Source: Gammaproteobacteria bacterium
GTDB lineage: Bacteria; Pseudomonadota; Gammaproteobacteria; Pseudomonadales; Balneatricaceae
Direction: 5' to 3'
DNA length: 64,000 bases
Assembly: GCA_030748435.1 (NCBI GenBank)
Contig: JASMLZ010000009.1
Coordinates: 1-64,000 of the forward strand
Made by a program: the position numbers and the translations under genes. Shown piece by piece: positions 43,621 to 52,681 of this stretch (position 1 is the first letter of the stretch; every line of letters starts with the position of its first letter). The notes beneath the pieces are model-generated. The model saw only the letters and a list, made by a program, of their open reading frames with translations. It searched no databases and was not told the origin of the DNA.

Positions 43621-44538
43621 ATGACATATTTATTGGGTATTTTTCAGACCATTGGTGTACATACTCTGCTTGGTCTGTCGGCTTATTTATTATTGCTTAC
43701 GGGTCAGTTGAGTCTGGCTCAGGTCGGTTTTTTCGCTATTGGTGCCTATGTTTCTGGCATTTTGACGGTGATTTTCACCTGGCATATTTTCCCAGCACTG
43801 GCCATTGGGGCCTTTACTGCTGGTTTCTTTGCCTTTTTGGTGGGCTTTCCAGCTTTGCGAGTAAAAGGTTTGATGCTAGTAGTAGCGACTATTTCCTTTT
43901 CTGAAATTGTGCGTTTATTTTTCTTTAACCTTAGTTGGCGGGTTAACGTTAATGGTCTTGAGGTTGGTCCGGATAGCACCCAAGGCTTTCGGGAAATTCG
44001 TTATTTTGCCGCTAACGGTTGGGAGCAGATACATATTGTTGGCCTGATTTGGTTTGTGGTGATGGTCGTAATGGTAGGCCTTTGGTGGCTTGATCGGGTG
44101 CGGGCTGGTGCCGTATTGCGAGCTGTTGGCACCGATGAACTAGCGGCTCAAAGCTCTGGCATTAACCTGACTATGGTCAAGGTTGCAGCCATGACTGGTG
44201 GTGGTGTTATAGCGGGTATTGGCGGTGGGTTGTTTGCTCATTCGACCACCTATGTTGACCACCACACTTTTGTTATTTTGTTGGCCACTTTTGCCGTTTC
44301 TTATCCCATTATTGGCGGCTTGCGCAGTGTTATGGGGACTTTATTGGCGGTGATATTTATCCAGGGCGTTATTGTGGAAGGCCTTAGGTTTATGGGTGAT
44401 TATCGCAATCTTATTTTTGGTTTGCTGATTATTCTGGTTATGAATCTGCGCCCACAGGGTCTCCTTGACGGACATTTACTGGAGGATATGAAAAAGCTGC
44501 TGGGAAGACTGACAAAGGGGGAGAAAGCAGATGCTTGA
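43621..44538 (+). CDS. LivM-type ABC permease (set 1)
   Basis: The 305-residue membrane protein has LLTGQLSLAQVGFFAIGAYV near the N-terminus and GGLRSVMGTLLAVIF near residue 240, both typical of LivM partners. The ATG at 43621, four bases after the LivH gene, fits the usual N-terminus; an earlier in-frame start at 43435 would overlap the LivH gene by 180 bases. Its end overlaps the LivG start by eight bases, so these genes are translated together. Confidence 0.87.
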   Translation: MTYLLGIFQTIGVHTLLGLSAYLLLLTGQLSLAQVGFFAIGAYVSGILTVIFTWHIFPALAIGAFTAGFFAFLVGFPALRVKGLMLVVATISFSEIVRLFFFNLSWRVNVNGLEVGPDSTQGFREIRYFAANGWEQIHIVGLIWFVVMVVMVGLWWLDRVRAGAVLRAVGTDELAAQSSGINLTMVKVAAMTGGGVIAGIGGGLFAHSTTYVDHHTFVILLATFAVSYPIIGGLRSVMGTLLAVIFIQGVIVEGLRFMGDYRNLIFGLLIILVMNLRPQGLLDGHLLEDMKKLLGRLTKGEKADA

Positions 44539-45295
44539 AGTACGTAATCTGGTTAAGCATTTCGGCGGCGTGCGTGCTGTAGACGGACTTGACTTCAAAA
44601 TACAACAGGGCGAGGTGTTTGGCCTTATTGGACCCAATGGTTCAGGCAAGAGTACCACGGTTAATCTGGTATGTGGTGTGTTTGCACCTACTGATGGTGA
44701 AATTTTGCTCGATGGAGTTGATCTTGGTGCCGTTGCTCCACACCGCAGAGTTGATACTGGAGTAGCCCGTACCTTCCAGAATATTAGATTGTTTGGTGAA
44801 CTGACCGTGTGGCAAAACTTATGGGTTGCCTGGCGGGATAATCCGGGTCATGAACAAGGTTGGGTGTCCAACTGGTTTGGTCGCTCTCCGGCCCGTCGGC
44901 AGGAAATTCAGCAATTACTGGAATTTTCCGGTTTGGGTGATAAAGCTGATCATTTGGCTGGTAATCTGGCTTTTGGTGAGCAGCGGCGCCTGGAATTGGC
45001 ACGCGCTATGGCAGCCAAACCCAAGTTGATCCTGCTGGATGAGCCGGCAGCCGGCATGAACTCTGCTGAGGTTAAGGATCTTTGTAAGCGGGTGCTGGCC
45101 ATGAAAGAAATGGGCATCACTGTATTACTGGTGGAACATGTAATGGAATTGGTGATGAATGTTACTGACCGGATTACCGTATTGAATTTTGGTAAGCCCA
45201 TAGCTCAGGGCACTCCTGTTGAAATTCAAAATAATCAGATAGTGCAAGAGGCCTATTTTGGGTCCTCGGATAATGCCCAGGGAGGAGCCAGCTAA
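44531..45295 (+). CDS. LivG-type ABC ATPase (set 1)
   Basis: The 254-residue ATPase has a complete set of motifs: Walker A GPNGSGKSTT, signature LAFGEQRRLELARAMA and Walker B LILLDEPAAGM, followed by VEHVME (H-loop). The length is that of normal LivG. It overlaps the permease upstream and its stop overlaps the start of the LivF gene (TAATG). Confidence 0.9.
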   Translation: MLEVRNLVKHFGGVRAVDGLDFKIQQGEVFGLIGPNGSGKSTTVNLVCGVFAPTDGEILLDGVDLGAVAPHRRVDTGVARTFQNIRLFGELTVWQNLWVAWRDNPGHEQGWVSNWFGRSPARRQEIQQLLEFSGLGDKADHLAGNLAFGEQRRLELARAMAAKPKLILLDEPAAGMNSAEVKDLCKRVLAMKEMGITVLLVEHVMELVMNVTDRITVLNFGKPIAQGTPVEIQNNQIVQEAYFGSSDNAQGGAS

Positions 45296-46008
45296 TGTTG
45301 AGTGTAAATAATTTGGTTACTTCCTATGGTCTGATTAAAGCCCTAAAAGGTGTTTCTCTGGAAGCTAAGGAAGGGGCCGTGACCTGTATTCTGGGCCCCA
45401 ATGGGGCAGGTAAAACCACCTTGATGTTTACTCTGGCTGGTATTTTGGCACCGGATTCTGGTACCGTTAGTCTGCTTGAGCATAATTTGACTGGTCTGGG
45501 CGCTCCCAAAGTGCTGCGTCAGGGTTTGGCGCTGGTGCCAGAAAATCGGCTGGTATTTGCTGATATGTCAGTCCATGAAAATCTGTTGGCTGGTGCCTTT
45601 ACCCAAAGTCGGGCTATGGCTGCGCAGGTTAATGATGATATTGACAAGATGTACGCCCGCTTCCCCATTCTTAAGGCTCGCCATGATCAACCGGCCGGCA
45701 CTCTGTCTGGTGGTGAGCAGCAAATGTTGGCTTTGGCCCGAGCGTTGATGTCGCGGCCAAGTATATTGCTGATGGATGAGCCTTCTGTAGGCTTATCACC
45801 ACTGATCGTGGATGAAATTTTTGCCATTATCAAACAGCTTAATAAAGATGGTATGTCCATCTTGCTGGTCGAGCAGAATGCGACCAAGGCCTTGCAGGTG
45901 GCAGACTATTTCTACTTGCTGGATCAGGGTAAGGTGGCTTTTAGTGGCACACCAGATCAGCTCAAGAATGATGATGTTATCAAGCGAGCCTATCTTGGTG
46001 GTGGTTAG
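45295..46008 (+). CDS. LivF-type ABC ATPase (set 1)
   Basis: The 237-residue ATPase shows Walker A GPNGAGKTTL, signature LSGGEQQMLALARAL, Walker B ILLMDEPSVGL and VEQNATKAL after it. It is the partner of the preceding LivG, and together with the two permeases it makes a complete transporter for the binding protein at 41336. Confidence 0.9.
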   Translation: MLSVNNLVTSYGLIKALKGVSLEAKEGAVTCILGPNGAGKTTLMFTLAGILAPDSGTVSLLEHNLTGLGAPKVLRQGLALVPENRLVFADMSVHENLLAGAFTQSRAMAAQVNDDIDKMYARFPILKARHDQPAGTLSGGEQQMLALARALMSRPSILLMDEPSVGLSPLIVDEIFAIIKQLNKDGMSILLVEQNATKALQVADYFYLLDQGKVAFSGTPDQLKNDDVIKRAYLGGG

Positions 46009-46026
46009 CATATAGGGTGAGCGCTG

Positions 46027-46923
46027 ATGGATGTGTTGCAGACAAGTCTTGATGGTTTAATGATTGGCTCAACCTATGCCCTACTGGGGCTCAGTTTTGC
46101 TCTTATATTTGGCATCATGCGGCGCATTAATCTGGCCTTTGGTGCCTGCCTGCTATTTGGTGCTGCCTTGGCTATCTACCTTGAGCCCCTGCTGGGTTGG
46201 GGGGCATGGGGCTTATTCTTTATCACCATGGCGGGCGCCGCTTTGGCCTCAGCCTATGTGGAACGTCTGTGCTTTGCCCCCCATAGCAAGCGCAGTGGGG
46301 CCGTGACAGCAATGATCGCCAGTTTTGCCATCTGGATGCAACTGGACGAAATTTCTTCCCAACTGCTGCCGCAGCGTACCCATGCTTATCAAGGCCTTGA
46401 ATTGCCTACATTGTGGTTGGGGGAGATCTCTGTAAGGGGTGATCAACTGCTGCATTTTGGTATGGCCTTGGTGAGCATCATATTGTTGTATATCCTGCTT
46501 TACAAAACCCGCCTTGGGCTTTTGATTCGGGCTACCGCAGACAGCCCTGAAAGTGCCTACTTGTTAGGTGCCAGGGTGCCATGGCTGGGTTTTGTGGTGT
46601 TTTTTCTGGCTGGTATTTTGGGTGGCGTAGCCGCCTTTATGATTTTATCCGCTGATGGCCATATAACGCCTTTATTTGGCTTATGGAGTACCTTCAAGGG
46701 CTTGATAGCCATGATTATTGGTGGTGTGGGTTCTTTGCTGGGTGCAGTTGTTGGAGGGCTTATATTGGGTCTGGTAGAAACCCATGCCGGAGCCGCCTTG
46801 GGTGCCGAGTTTCGTGATATGGTGACCTTTGGACTGGTTTTTCTGGTGCTGGTTATCAGGCCTGGTGGGCTTATGGGCGTCAAGGTTTATCGTACTGATA
46901 ATGCAGCTCAGGAGCGGGTGTAA
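46027..46923 (+). CDS. LivH-type ABC permease (set 2)
   Basis: This 298-residue membrane protein has ALLGLSFALIFGIMRRINLA and GGVGSLLGAVVGGLILGLV, as in LivH. It starts a second full permease/ATPase set only 18 bases after the first. It is clearly divergent from the set 1 permease, which argues against a recent tandem duplication. No second binding protein is present in the window. Confidence 0.86.
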   Translation: MDVLQTSLDGLMIGSTYALLGLSFALIFGIMRRINLAFGACLLFGAALAIYLEPLLGWGAWGLFFITMAGAALASAYVERLCFAPHSKRSGAVTAMIASFAIWMQLDEISSQLLPQRTHAYQGLELPTLWLGEISVRGDQLLHFGMALVSIILLYILLYKTRLGLLIRATADSPESAYLLGARVPWLGFVVFFLAGILGGVAAFMILSADGHITPLFGLWSTFKGLIAMIIGGVGSLLGAVVGGLILGLVETHAGAALGAEFRDMVTFGLVFLVLVIRPGGLMGVKVYRTDNAAQERV

Positions 46924-46926
46924 AGT

Positions 46927-47826
46927 ATGGACTTGTACCTTGCTTCGGTCTTGACCAATATGACGCTAATTGCTTTTTTGGCTCTTTCGGCCTATCTGGT
47001 ATTGGTGGTAGGTGAGGTATCCTTTGGTCAGCAGGCATTTTTTTGTATTGGGGCTTATCTTACTGCCTCAGTAACGGCTCTGGCTGGTGCTCATATTGTC
47101 TGGGGTTTATTGGCTGCCATTCTGGGTGGAGCCGTGTGTGCGCTGTTATTGGGTTTGCTTACCCTGCGGTTGTCAGGCCTCTACTTTGCCATCAGTACCC
47201 TTTGTTTTGCCGAGCTATTGCGCTTTTCTCTGTTGCATATCCGTTTTACGCGGCTTATCGACGGCCGTGAAATAGGCCCTGATGGCCCTGAGGGATTTTC
47301 CAATATCCGCTGGATTTTTGAGCATAATTATGCGGTAACAGATTTTCTGCTGCTGGCGGCAAGCTGTCTGATTATACTGCTGGGGTTGTTATTTGGCTTG
47401 CAACGCAGCCATCTAATGCTGACTGCGCATATGGTGGGTCATGACCCTGTTCTGGCCCAGTCTCAGGGATTCAGTCCCCATCGATACCGGTTAGGTTTTA
47501 TTGCTCTGTCGGGTGCCGTAGCTGGTTTTGGTGGTGGTTTGTTTGCCCTTTTTAATACCCATATTGAACCGGCTATGTTTGGTGTCATGTTAGGTGTGCA
47601 TGGACTGGCGTACGCAATTATAGGCGGCCTTGGTACGCCGCTTGGGCCTTTACTTGGGGTTGTACTTGATATCGGCTTACTGGAAAGTATTCGTCAACTG
47701 GCGGCTTACCGCATGATTGTATTTGGTGGTCTGGTGGCCCTGTTACTGGTATTTCGACCAGAGGGGATTGCCAGCCCTCGGCTGGTTGCCCGACTACGAA
47801 GACGTTGGGGGCGCCGCCGTGTTTAG
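46927..47826 (+). CDS. LivM-type ABC permease (set 2)
   Basis: This 299-residue membrane protein has LVVGEVSFGQQAFFCIGAYL near the N-terminus and IGGLGTPLGPLLGVVL near residue 240. A highly basic C-terminal end (VARLRRRWGRRRV) is unusual. The last eight bases overlap the GTG of the next ATPase gene. Confidence 0.86.
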   Translation: MDLYLASVLTNMTLIAFLALSAYLVLVVGEVSFGQQAFFCIGAYLTASVTALAGAHIVWGLLAAILGGAVCALLLGLLTLRLSGLYFAISTLCFAELLRFSLLHIRFTRLIDGREIGPDGPEGFSNIRWIFEHNYAVTDFLLLAASCLIILLGLLFGLQRSHLMLTAHMVGHDPVLAQSQGFSPHRYRLGFIALSGAVAGFGGGLFALFNTHIEPAMFGVMLGVHGLAYAIIGGLGTPLGPLLGVVLDIGLLESIRQLAAYRMIVFGGLVALLLVFRPEGIASPRLVARLRRRWGRRRV

Positions 47827-48466
47827 TTTGCAAGGTGTCAGTAAATCCTTTGGCGGGATTAAGGTGTTAACGGATATATCCTTAACACTGCAGCCCGGGC
47901 AACGGCTTGGTATTACTGGCGCAAATGGGGTGGGTAAGTCTACCCTGATCAATATTGCCACGGGCTTTCTGAAGCCGGATAATGGCCATATTCAACTGCG
48001 CGAGCGTATATTAACTAACCGCCCTGCTTGGGCTTTTGCGCAAGCTGGAATCCGGCGAACTTTTCAAACCACGCGCTTTTTAGCTGCATCGACCTTGGGT
48101 GAACAGTTATTATTGGCTGCTCGTACACCCGCATGCCGAGCCAGCTTAGCCAGTTTGCTTAAGTCCAGCGGTCTGCAATCAAGCTTACCTTTGTTTGCCG
48201 ATGAAATTCCCCTGCCTATGCTGCGCAAAGCGGAAGTAATTAGGGGTTTGGCAGTACAACCCGAAGTGCTGTTTCTGGACGAACCTTCGGCTGGTTTAAC
48301 AGCCAACGAACTACATGAGTTTGGCCACTTTTTGCAGCAGCACTTGCCCCAGCAAACCGCTTTGGTGGTGGTGGAACACCGGCTTGATTTTATGACCATG
48401 GTGACCGACCTGGTGGTGGAAATGCACCTTAATCAGGGCTTGCATATAGGGAGTGACGGATGTTGA
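47819..48466 (+). CDS. LivG-type ABC ATPase (set 2), short with altered signature
   Basis: The 215-residue protein keeps Walker A (GANGVGKSTL) and Walker B (VLFLDEPSAGL) but at the signature position has LPMLRKAEVIRGLA instead of the normal L-x-x-G-x-Q-R pattern, so the Gly and Gln contacts to ATP are missing. It is about 40 residues shorter than LivG. The GTG at 47819 overlaps the permease stop; an earlier in-frame ATG at 47717 would overlap too far into the permease gene. ATP hydrolysis may rely on one intact site of the heterodimer with the next protein. Confidence 0.8.
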   Translation: MFSLQGVSKSFGGIKVLTDISLTLQPGQRLGITGANGVGKSTLINIATGFLKPDNGHIQLRERILTNRPAWAFAQAGIRRTFQTTRFLAASTLGEQLLLAARTPACRASLASLLKSSGLQSSLPLFADEIPLPMLRKAEVIRGLAVQPEVLFLDEPSAGLTANELHEFGHFLQQHLPQQTALVVVEHRLDFMTMVTDLVVEMHLNQGLHIGSDGC

Positions 48467-49098
48467 GACTGGAGCAGCTCAGTGTACAGTATGGGGTACT
48501 GAAGGCCGTAAATAAAGTGAGCCTGTCCATCGCTCCGGCCACGATTAACGTGATAGAGGGGCATCATGGTGCAGGTAAGTCCAGTCTACTGCAAGCAATT
48601 ATTGGTGCCGTGCCGGCACAGGGTAAGGTGTGGCTTGATCAGCGCCTACTAAATAATCGTCGTTCACCGGCCCAATTATTGCGTATGGGCGTCGTCCTTG
48701 TGCCAGAGGGCAGGCAAGTGTTTGCACGCCTGTCGACCCGGGAAAATCTGCAATTTGGACTTCATGTATCTGGCCAGAAGGGCAGTATTTCGGAGGTACT
48801 GGAGTATTTTCCAGAGCTGGCACCACTGTTGGATCAGCCCGCCTATGTGTTAAGTGGTGGTCAGGCACAGATGTTAGCTATGGCCAGAGCTCTGCTTTCT
48901 AAGCCAAGTTATCTGTTAGCTGATGAACCCTGGTTGGGGCTATCGTATGGCCCCAGAGATAGGGTGTGGCAGGTGCTGACAGATCTGTGTAGTAAGGGCG
49001 TTGGTATACTGGTTAGCGGTGAGCACAAGGTGCCTACCGGGGCTGCTATCAAACAAAGAAAAATAATGCACAACGGTAATTTTGAATTAGGAGAGTAG
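48460..49098 (+). CDS. LivF-type ABC ATPase (set 2)
   Basis: The 212-residue ATPase has Walker A GHHGAGKSSL (His in place of the usual Pro-Asn), a good signature LSGGQAQMLAMARALL and Walker B YLLADEPWLGL. The final domain is short and ends in a basic stretch. It overlaps the preceding gene by seven bases. With the altered LivG partner, the dimer would have one canonical and one degenerate composite site, as in asymmetric ABC exporters. Confidence 0.84.
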   Translation: MLRLEQLSVQYGVLKAVNKVSLSIAPATINVIEGHHGAGKSSLLQAIIGAVPAQGKVWLDQRLLNNRRSPAQLLRMGVVLVPEGRQVFARLSTRENLQFGLHVSGQKGSISEVLEYFPELAPLLDQPAYVLSGGQAQMLAMARALLSKPSYLLADEPWLGLSYGPRDRVWQVLTDLCSKGVGILVSGEHKVPTGAAIKQRKIMHNGNFELGE

Positions 49099-49100
49099 CA

Positions 49101-49544
49101 ATGAAAAATACAAAAAACTATGCCATGGGGTTAGCTCTAACCTTGATTACTGGTGTCATACAGGCTGATATGATGACCACCAAAACGACTTGCATGGCTC
49201 ATGCACAGGATTTGACTTATATGTGTAAAGTTAATCTGTCCCGGCATGGCCATCCGGTCACTGATGCGAGTATCAGCGTTAGTGCTGATATGCCTTCCAT
49301 GCCAATGGCTCATAATATTAAGCCGGTTATGGCGCTGCCTGTTGCTGATATGGCTGGCCAATATATGTATGAGATGGAGCTGGAAATGGCAGGTACCTGG
49401 AGGCTTATCTATCATATTAGCAGTCCGTTTGTTGATCGGCTGCATGAACCGCTAATAGTTGGCGCCGATGGTGCGATGGCGGCCCATAGCCATTCACATG
49501 GCACCATGGATCATTCGGCCATGTCCAGTGAGGACCATAATTAA
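49101..49544 (+). CDS. YtkA/FixH-like periplasmic protein, Met/His-rich
   Basis: The 147-residue protein has a signal peptide (about residues 1-22) and a YtkA-like beta domain with many Met and His residues (SADMPSMPMAHNIKPVMALP), ending in a tail with HSHSHGTMDHSAM. Such residues suggest metal, perhaps copper, binding. It begins only two bases after the last ABC ATPase gene, so it is cotranscribed and stands where a second binding protein might be expected. Its role with the transporter is unclear. Confidence 0.7.
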   Translation: MKNTKNYAMGLALTLITGVIQADMMTTKTTCMAHAQDLTYMCKVNLSRHGHPVTDASISVSADMPSMPMAHNIKPVMALPVADMAGQYMYEMELEMAGTWRLIYHISSPFVDRLHEPLIVGADGAMAAHSHSHGTMDHSAMSSEDHN

Positions 49545-49681
49545 ACTCTGACTGGTTAGCCTTTGCTGCTGCAGGATCTTGTATAAAAGTGGGAAACCCC
49601 GTAAAAGGCCTTCTTTCACCTGCGGGCAAGTTCTTTGGCGGTTACGGTGGAGTAGGATTGGGACAATATTGCCACAGTTGT

Positions 49682-50266
49682 TTATATATTGTCGAACTTG
49701 TATAAGATGACGACTTTGTTATACAGGCAAAGGCATAACAAACAGGCAATAATGCCCGTTATGCTGCCGATAACTTCTTGTGATACCAGTACAATGGCGC
49801 TTTCAATAGCTCCACCCATAAATGACGCCAGCCCTTGGAAAATAGCATTAAAAATTGAGCATACAAAGGTGACTAATATGATTGAGCGCCACTGTTTTTT
49901 GATTTCAATACCGGGCATAAGATATATATCCATCCCACAGGCTTTAAAAAGTTGTAATACCAGATAAGGTGTTATGCTGATAACGATAATATTGATAACG
50001 ACCAGGGTATCAATAAGGGTGTCGGGGCTAGCCAGGGTAGTGAAAAAACCAGCTATCAAAAGATATACTATAGCCTTGGCTCTATATAGCCAGGTGATAA
50101 TGATTAGAACGCCTTGGGGGAGAAAAAACAACTGACTAAGGGCTATATTATCTGATAACAGACTGCTTTTTACAGGCGTTATAACAGAGCAAAATATGGA
50201 TTCTGCTACAAAGTAGAGCAGACATACCCAACTGACTGTAATAATTTCTTTCTGAATTTCACGCAT
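49682..50266 (-). CDS. Uncharacterised polytopic membrane protein (paralogue of 50591)
   Basis: This 194-residue protein has five or six hydrophobic helices and few charged residues. No family was recognised. It resembles the protein at 50591 in size, spacing of helices and some short segments (ITWLYRAKAIVYLLI against TTWHFGWRSIIYLCF; LQLFKACGMDIY against FEIFKLAGWNLY), so they probably share an origin. No strong ribosome site is seen. The region is AT-rich. Confidence 0.6.
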   Translation of the reverse strand: MREIQKEIITVSWVCLLYFVAESIFCSVITPVKSSLLSDNIALSQLFFLPQGVLIIITWLYRAKAIVYLLIAGFFTTLASPDTLIDTLVVINIIVISITPYLVLQLFKACGMDIYLMPGIEIKKQWRSIILVTFVCSIFNAIFQGLASFMGGAIESAIVLVSQEVIGSITGIIACLLCLCLYNKVVILYKFDNI

Positions 50267-50590
50267 AAGTATATATCAGCTTCGGAGTACAGAAAAATAT
50301 ATAAATGCCTCCTGCTGATAATGCAAATGGTTATATCCTTATAGCCACAATTAAGGCTAAAGAGGATCAATACTACTCCTTTATTTAAAAACATACCAGA
50401 TATTATTTGCATCTAATATAAAAAAATATACTATTAGTAGTCGGTGTGGTTATATGGCTGCTGATGGATATGCGGTGTCTGTAGTAAAAGCGTTATTTCA
50501 CAGGTGGTGCTTTATCAGCGGTACGACCAGATGTGAAAGGTAAGAGTTTTTTGCCTTGGCCCTTGCTGTAACCAATTTGGCAGAGTTTTG
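50267..50590. other. Intergenic, no gene seen
   Basis: About 320 AT-rich bases between the two related membrane protein genes; no coding frame, RNA or clear terminator was recognised. Confidence 0.6.
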
Positions 50591-51184
50591 CTAATGGCTT
50601 TTGCGGACCCCTTTGTTCCATAACAAAGCGAATGACAAGATTGTGACAGTGGCGCTGATTGTATTACAAATAATAATAAATGGAATAGTGTTGATAGAAT
50701 CTTCTGGCAAGATGTGATCACTAAAATATATGTTGATGGCCAGAGCATATAGCATTGACGAAACCATGCCCAGCAATATCAGGGAATACCACATTTTTTC
50801 TGGCTTGATATTTTCCTGATTGTACAGATTCCAGCCCGCAAGCTTGAATATTTCAAAAGTGATATAGGCAATGGACGCAGCAAGCATACAGAAAGTCAGT
50901 ATATTCCAGGTTATAGGTTGCTCAGGGTAAAGCAGGGTGATGGTCAGGTTGGTGGCGAAGCAAAGGTAGATGATGGAGCGCCAACCAAAGTGCCATGTGG
51001 TTAGTATATGTACTCCGTAGTGCAGACATAACCAAGGTAGTAGTATGGACATTTCAGGCAAATATCGCACCTGCAATCTTGTCACCAAGGGTTGTGTGAC
51101 AATAGCAATAAGCAAATAGGCAGTCATAACAATAACAACTGCTAATAGCTCGCGCTGGAATATAAAAGTCCCTTTTTTCTCCAT
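50591..51184 (-). CDS. Uncharacterised polytopic membrane protein (paralogue of 49682)
   Basis: This 197-residue protein has about six hydrophobic helices. The ATG at 51184 follows AAGGGAGAGCCAGCG, a strong ribosome site. The arrangement resembles membrane sensory units such as MASE domains, but no output domain is attached. It is 70 bases downstream of a small winged-helix gene, so the two may be one unit. Function unknown. Confidence 0.65.
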   Translation of the reverse strand: MEKKGTFIFQRELLAVVIVMTAYLLIAIVTQPLVTRLQVRYLPEMSILLPWLCLHYGVHILTTWHFGWRSIIYLCFATNLTITLLYPEQPITWNILTFCMLAASIAYITFEIFKLAGWNLYNQENIKPEKMWYSLILLGMVSSMLYALAINIYFSDHILPEDSINTIPFIIICNTISATVTILSFALLWNKGVRKSH

Positions 51185-51254
51185 CGCTGGCTCTCCCTTG
51201 CAGGCGGGTTGGGTCTGCCTGCACTAAATTTGGATCGGTTTTAACGATCCCCAA

Positions 51255-51545
51255 TCAGGCCAGTTTGTACTTGCCTGAGCGAGGTGTACCTATTTTTTCT
51301 AGCATGCCTTTGGTTTGCAGATCACGTAAACATTTATACATAGTTGGTGCCGGCATAGCCTTTAGGTCAGGATGCGCTACAATTTGTTCAATGTTTACTT
51401 CTGGATTGGCTGGCGTGCTTAAATCTGCAAGGCTGGTAAACAATAGTTTTTCGGCTTTGGATAAGGTTGCCATACCCATATCTGATTCTAAACTGCGAAC
51501 CAGTTGTAGTAAGCGTGCTAACCTTTGTGGCGATGATTCTTTCAT
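51255..51545 (-). CDS. Small winged-helix DNA-binding protein
   Basis: The 96-residue protein has a helix-turn-helix with a wing: TLSKAEKLLFTSLADL, then MPAPTMYKCLRDLQTKGMLE and GTPRSGKYKLA, which resemble a MarR- or PadR-type fold. It could control its neighbouring membrane protein gene. No close family was recognised. Confidence 0.65.
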   Translation of the reverse strand: MKESSPQRLARLLQLVRSLESDMGMATLSKAEKLLFTSLADLSTPANPEVNIEQIVAHPDLKAMPAPTMYKCLRDLQTKGMLEKIGTPRSGKYKLA

Positions 51546-52021
51546 AACGTTTGAACCCTGTATGAATAATTGAGCCTGATCAATATAAATATATACCTAA
51601 ATAATAATTTATTTAGATACTTTTTTATTGATCTATGTCATGTTTTTACACAATTAGTATAATTAAATAATTTTAAAAATTATAAATATTTCATTTGTAT
51701 TGGAAATAATACCTCATTTTTTTGATTAAAATTCAAATATCAGCCTGATTATATTAGAGTTTTATTTCTGAATGCATAATTTACTTGGTTTTTCTGGTAA
51801 GTCAAGTGCTGGTTGATAGAATATAGAAGTATATAATAAGATATTATAATTTATAGTTTTATGGTGTCTTTAGAAAAGAGGATAAATATCCGGATAAAGA
51901 TAAAATACTATCGCTGATGGCTTGGGATAAAAGCTGACTCTGTTTTTACTATAGTTAGGCGAAGATAAATTTGATCAGGCCTTTGATCAGGCTAAGGACG
52001 GTCTGCAATATTCACAAATCT

Positions 52022-52053
52022 GTCATTATGAGCGCAGTGAAGTAATCTTGGTA
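52022..52053. repeat. Dispersed-repeat-like fragment
   Basis: The sequence GTCATTATGAGCGCAGTGAA followed by GTAATC resembles a common bacterial intergenic repeat with the core GTCATTGCGAGCGAAGCGAA. Here it appears degraded and single. Confidence 0.35.
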
Positions 52054-52607
52054 CGCAAAAAGTAACCTGGAGATGGCCGGCAATAACGAATGTTTGATGA
52101 GGCTGCCTAAAGTGCTTTGACAAGGTGCTTGTATACAATAATATTTAACAGCCAAGGCTATCAGTAGCCTGAATCTACACTGGTGGGCTCTGGATATAAA
52201 ATACCTACGGATAAATAAGCAGATACATTACAATAAAACAAGTGGTTATTAGTTATACTATTGAGAAAATGTTTGCCAGTGGGCTATAAATAAGGTAAAA
52301 ATGTCTTGCTCTCCTTCTCCTTACTTGATGTACCGGTTTGGCTAATTAGCCAACGGCATGCAACCGGTTAGGGTTGGGTAAAGGATAAGTAAGGGTATGA
52401 AGGTGTCGTGTGCCTCGGTCTTACCAAGCCAACCAAGCACAATTTTAGTGCCCCATCATCTATTTGGTGGCGAGGGCAAAAGGCGGTTGACCTAGTAAGG
52501 TTAGTTGTCTGTTACCTTATCTCGGGCTGACGTCTGGATTACTCCAGATTGGCAGCAGCGTCAATGTCAGAGTCAATCTTGAACGGCTTATGACATGACC
52601 GGGATGG

Positions 52608-52632
52608 ACCGGCGGTGTGATATTGCGCCGGT
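52608..52632 (+). other. Hairpin in the leader of the betaine-binding protein gene
   Basis: ACCGGCG and CGCCGGT form a perfect 7-base stem around an 11-base loop, 50 bases before the ATG. It has no T run. It could be part of a regulatory leader. Confidence 0.4.
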
Positions 52633-52681
52633 TAAATGACTCAGGGATGATCCTGATATAACAATAAAGCTGGGAGAAATT

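Larger units (their letters stand above)
51546..52681. other. 1.1 kb AT-rich intergenic region
   Basis: No reading frame of gene size or RNA gene was recognised. The first 650 bases are very AT-rich; the last 370 bases before the binding-protein gene are richer in GC and contain hairpins, so they may be an untranslated leader. A short dispersed-repeat-like sequence lies at 52022. Confidence 0.6.

Noticed and set aside
50515-50748. Minus-strand open frame of 77 codons
   Set aside because: It is a shifted-frame shadow of the end of the membrane protein gene at 50591.
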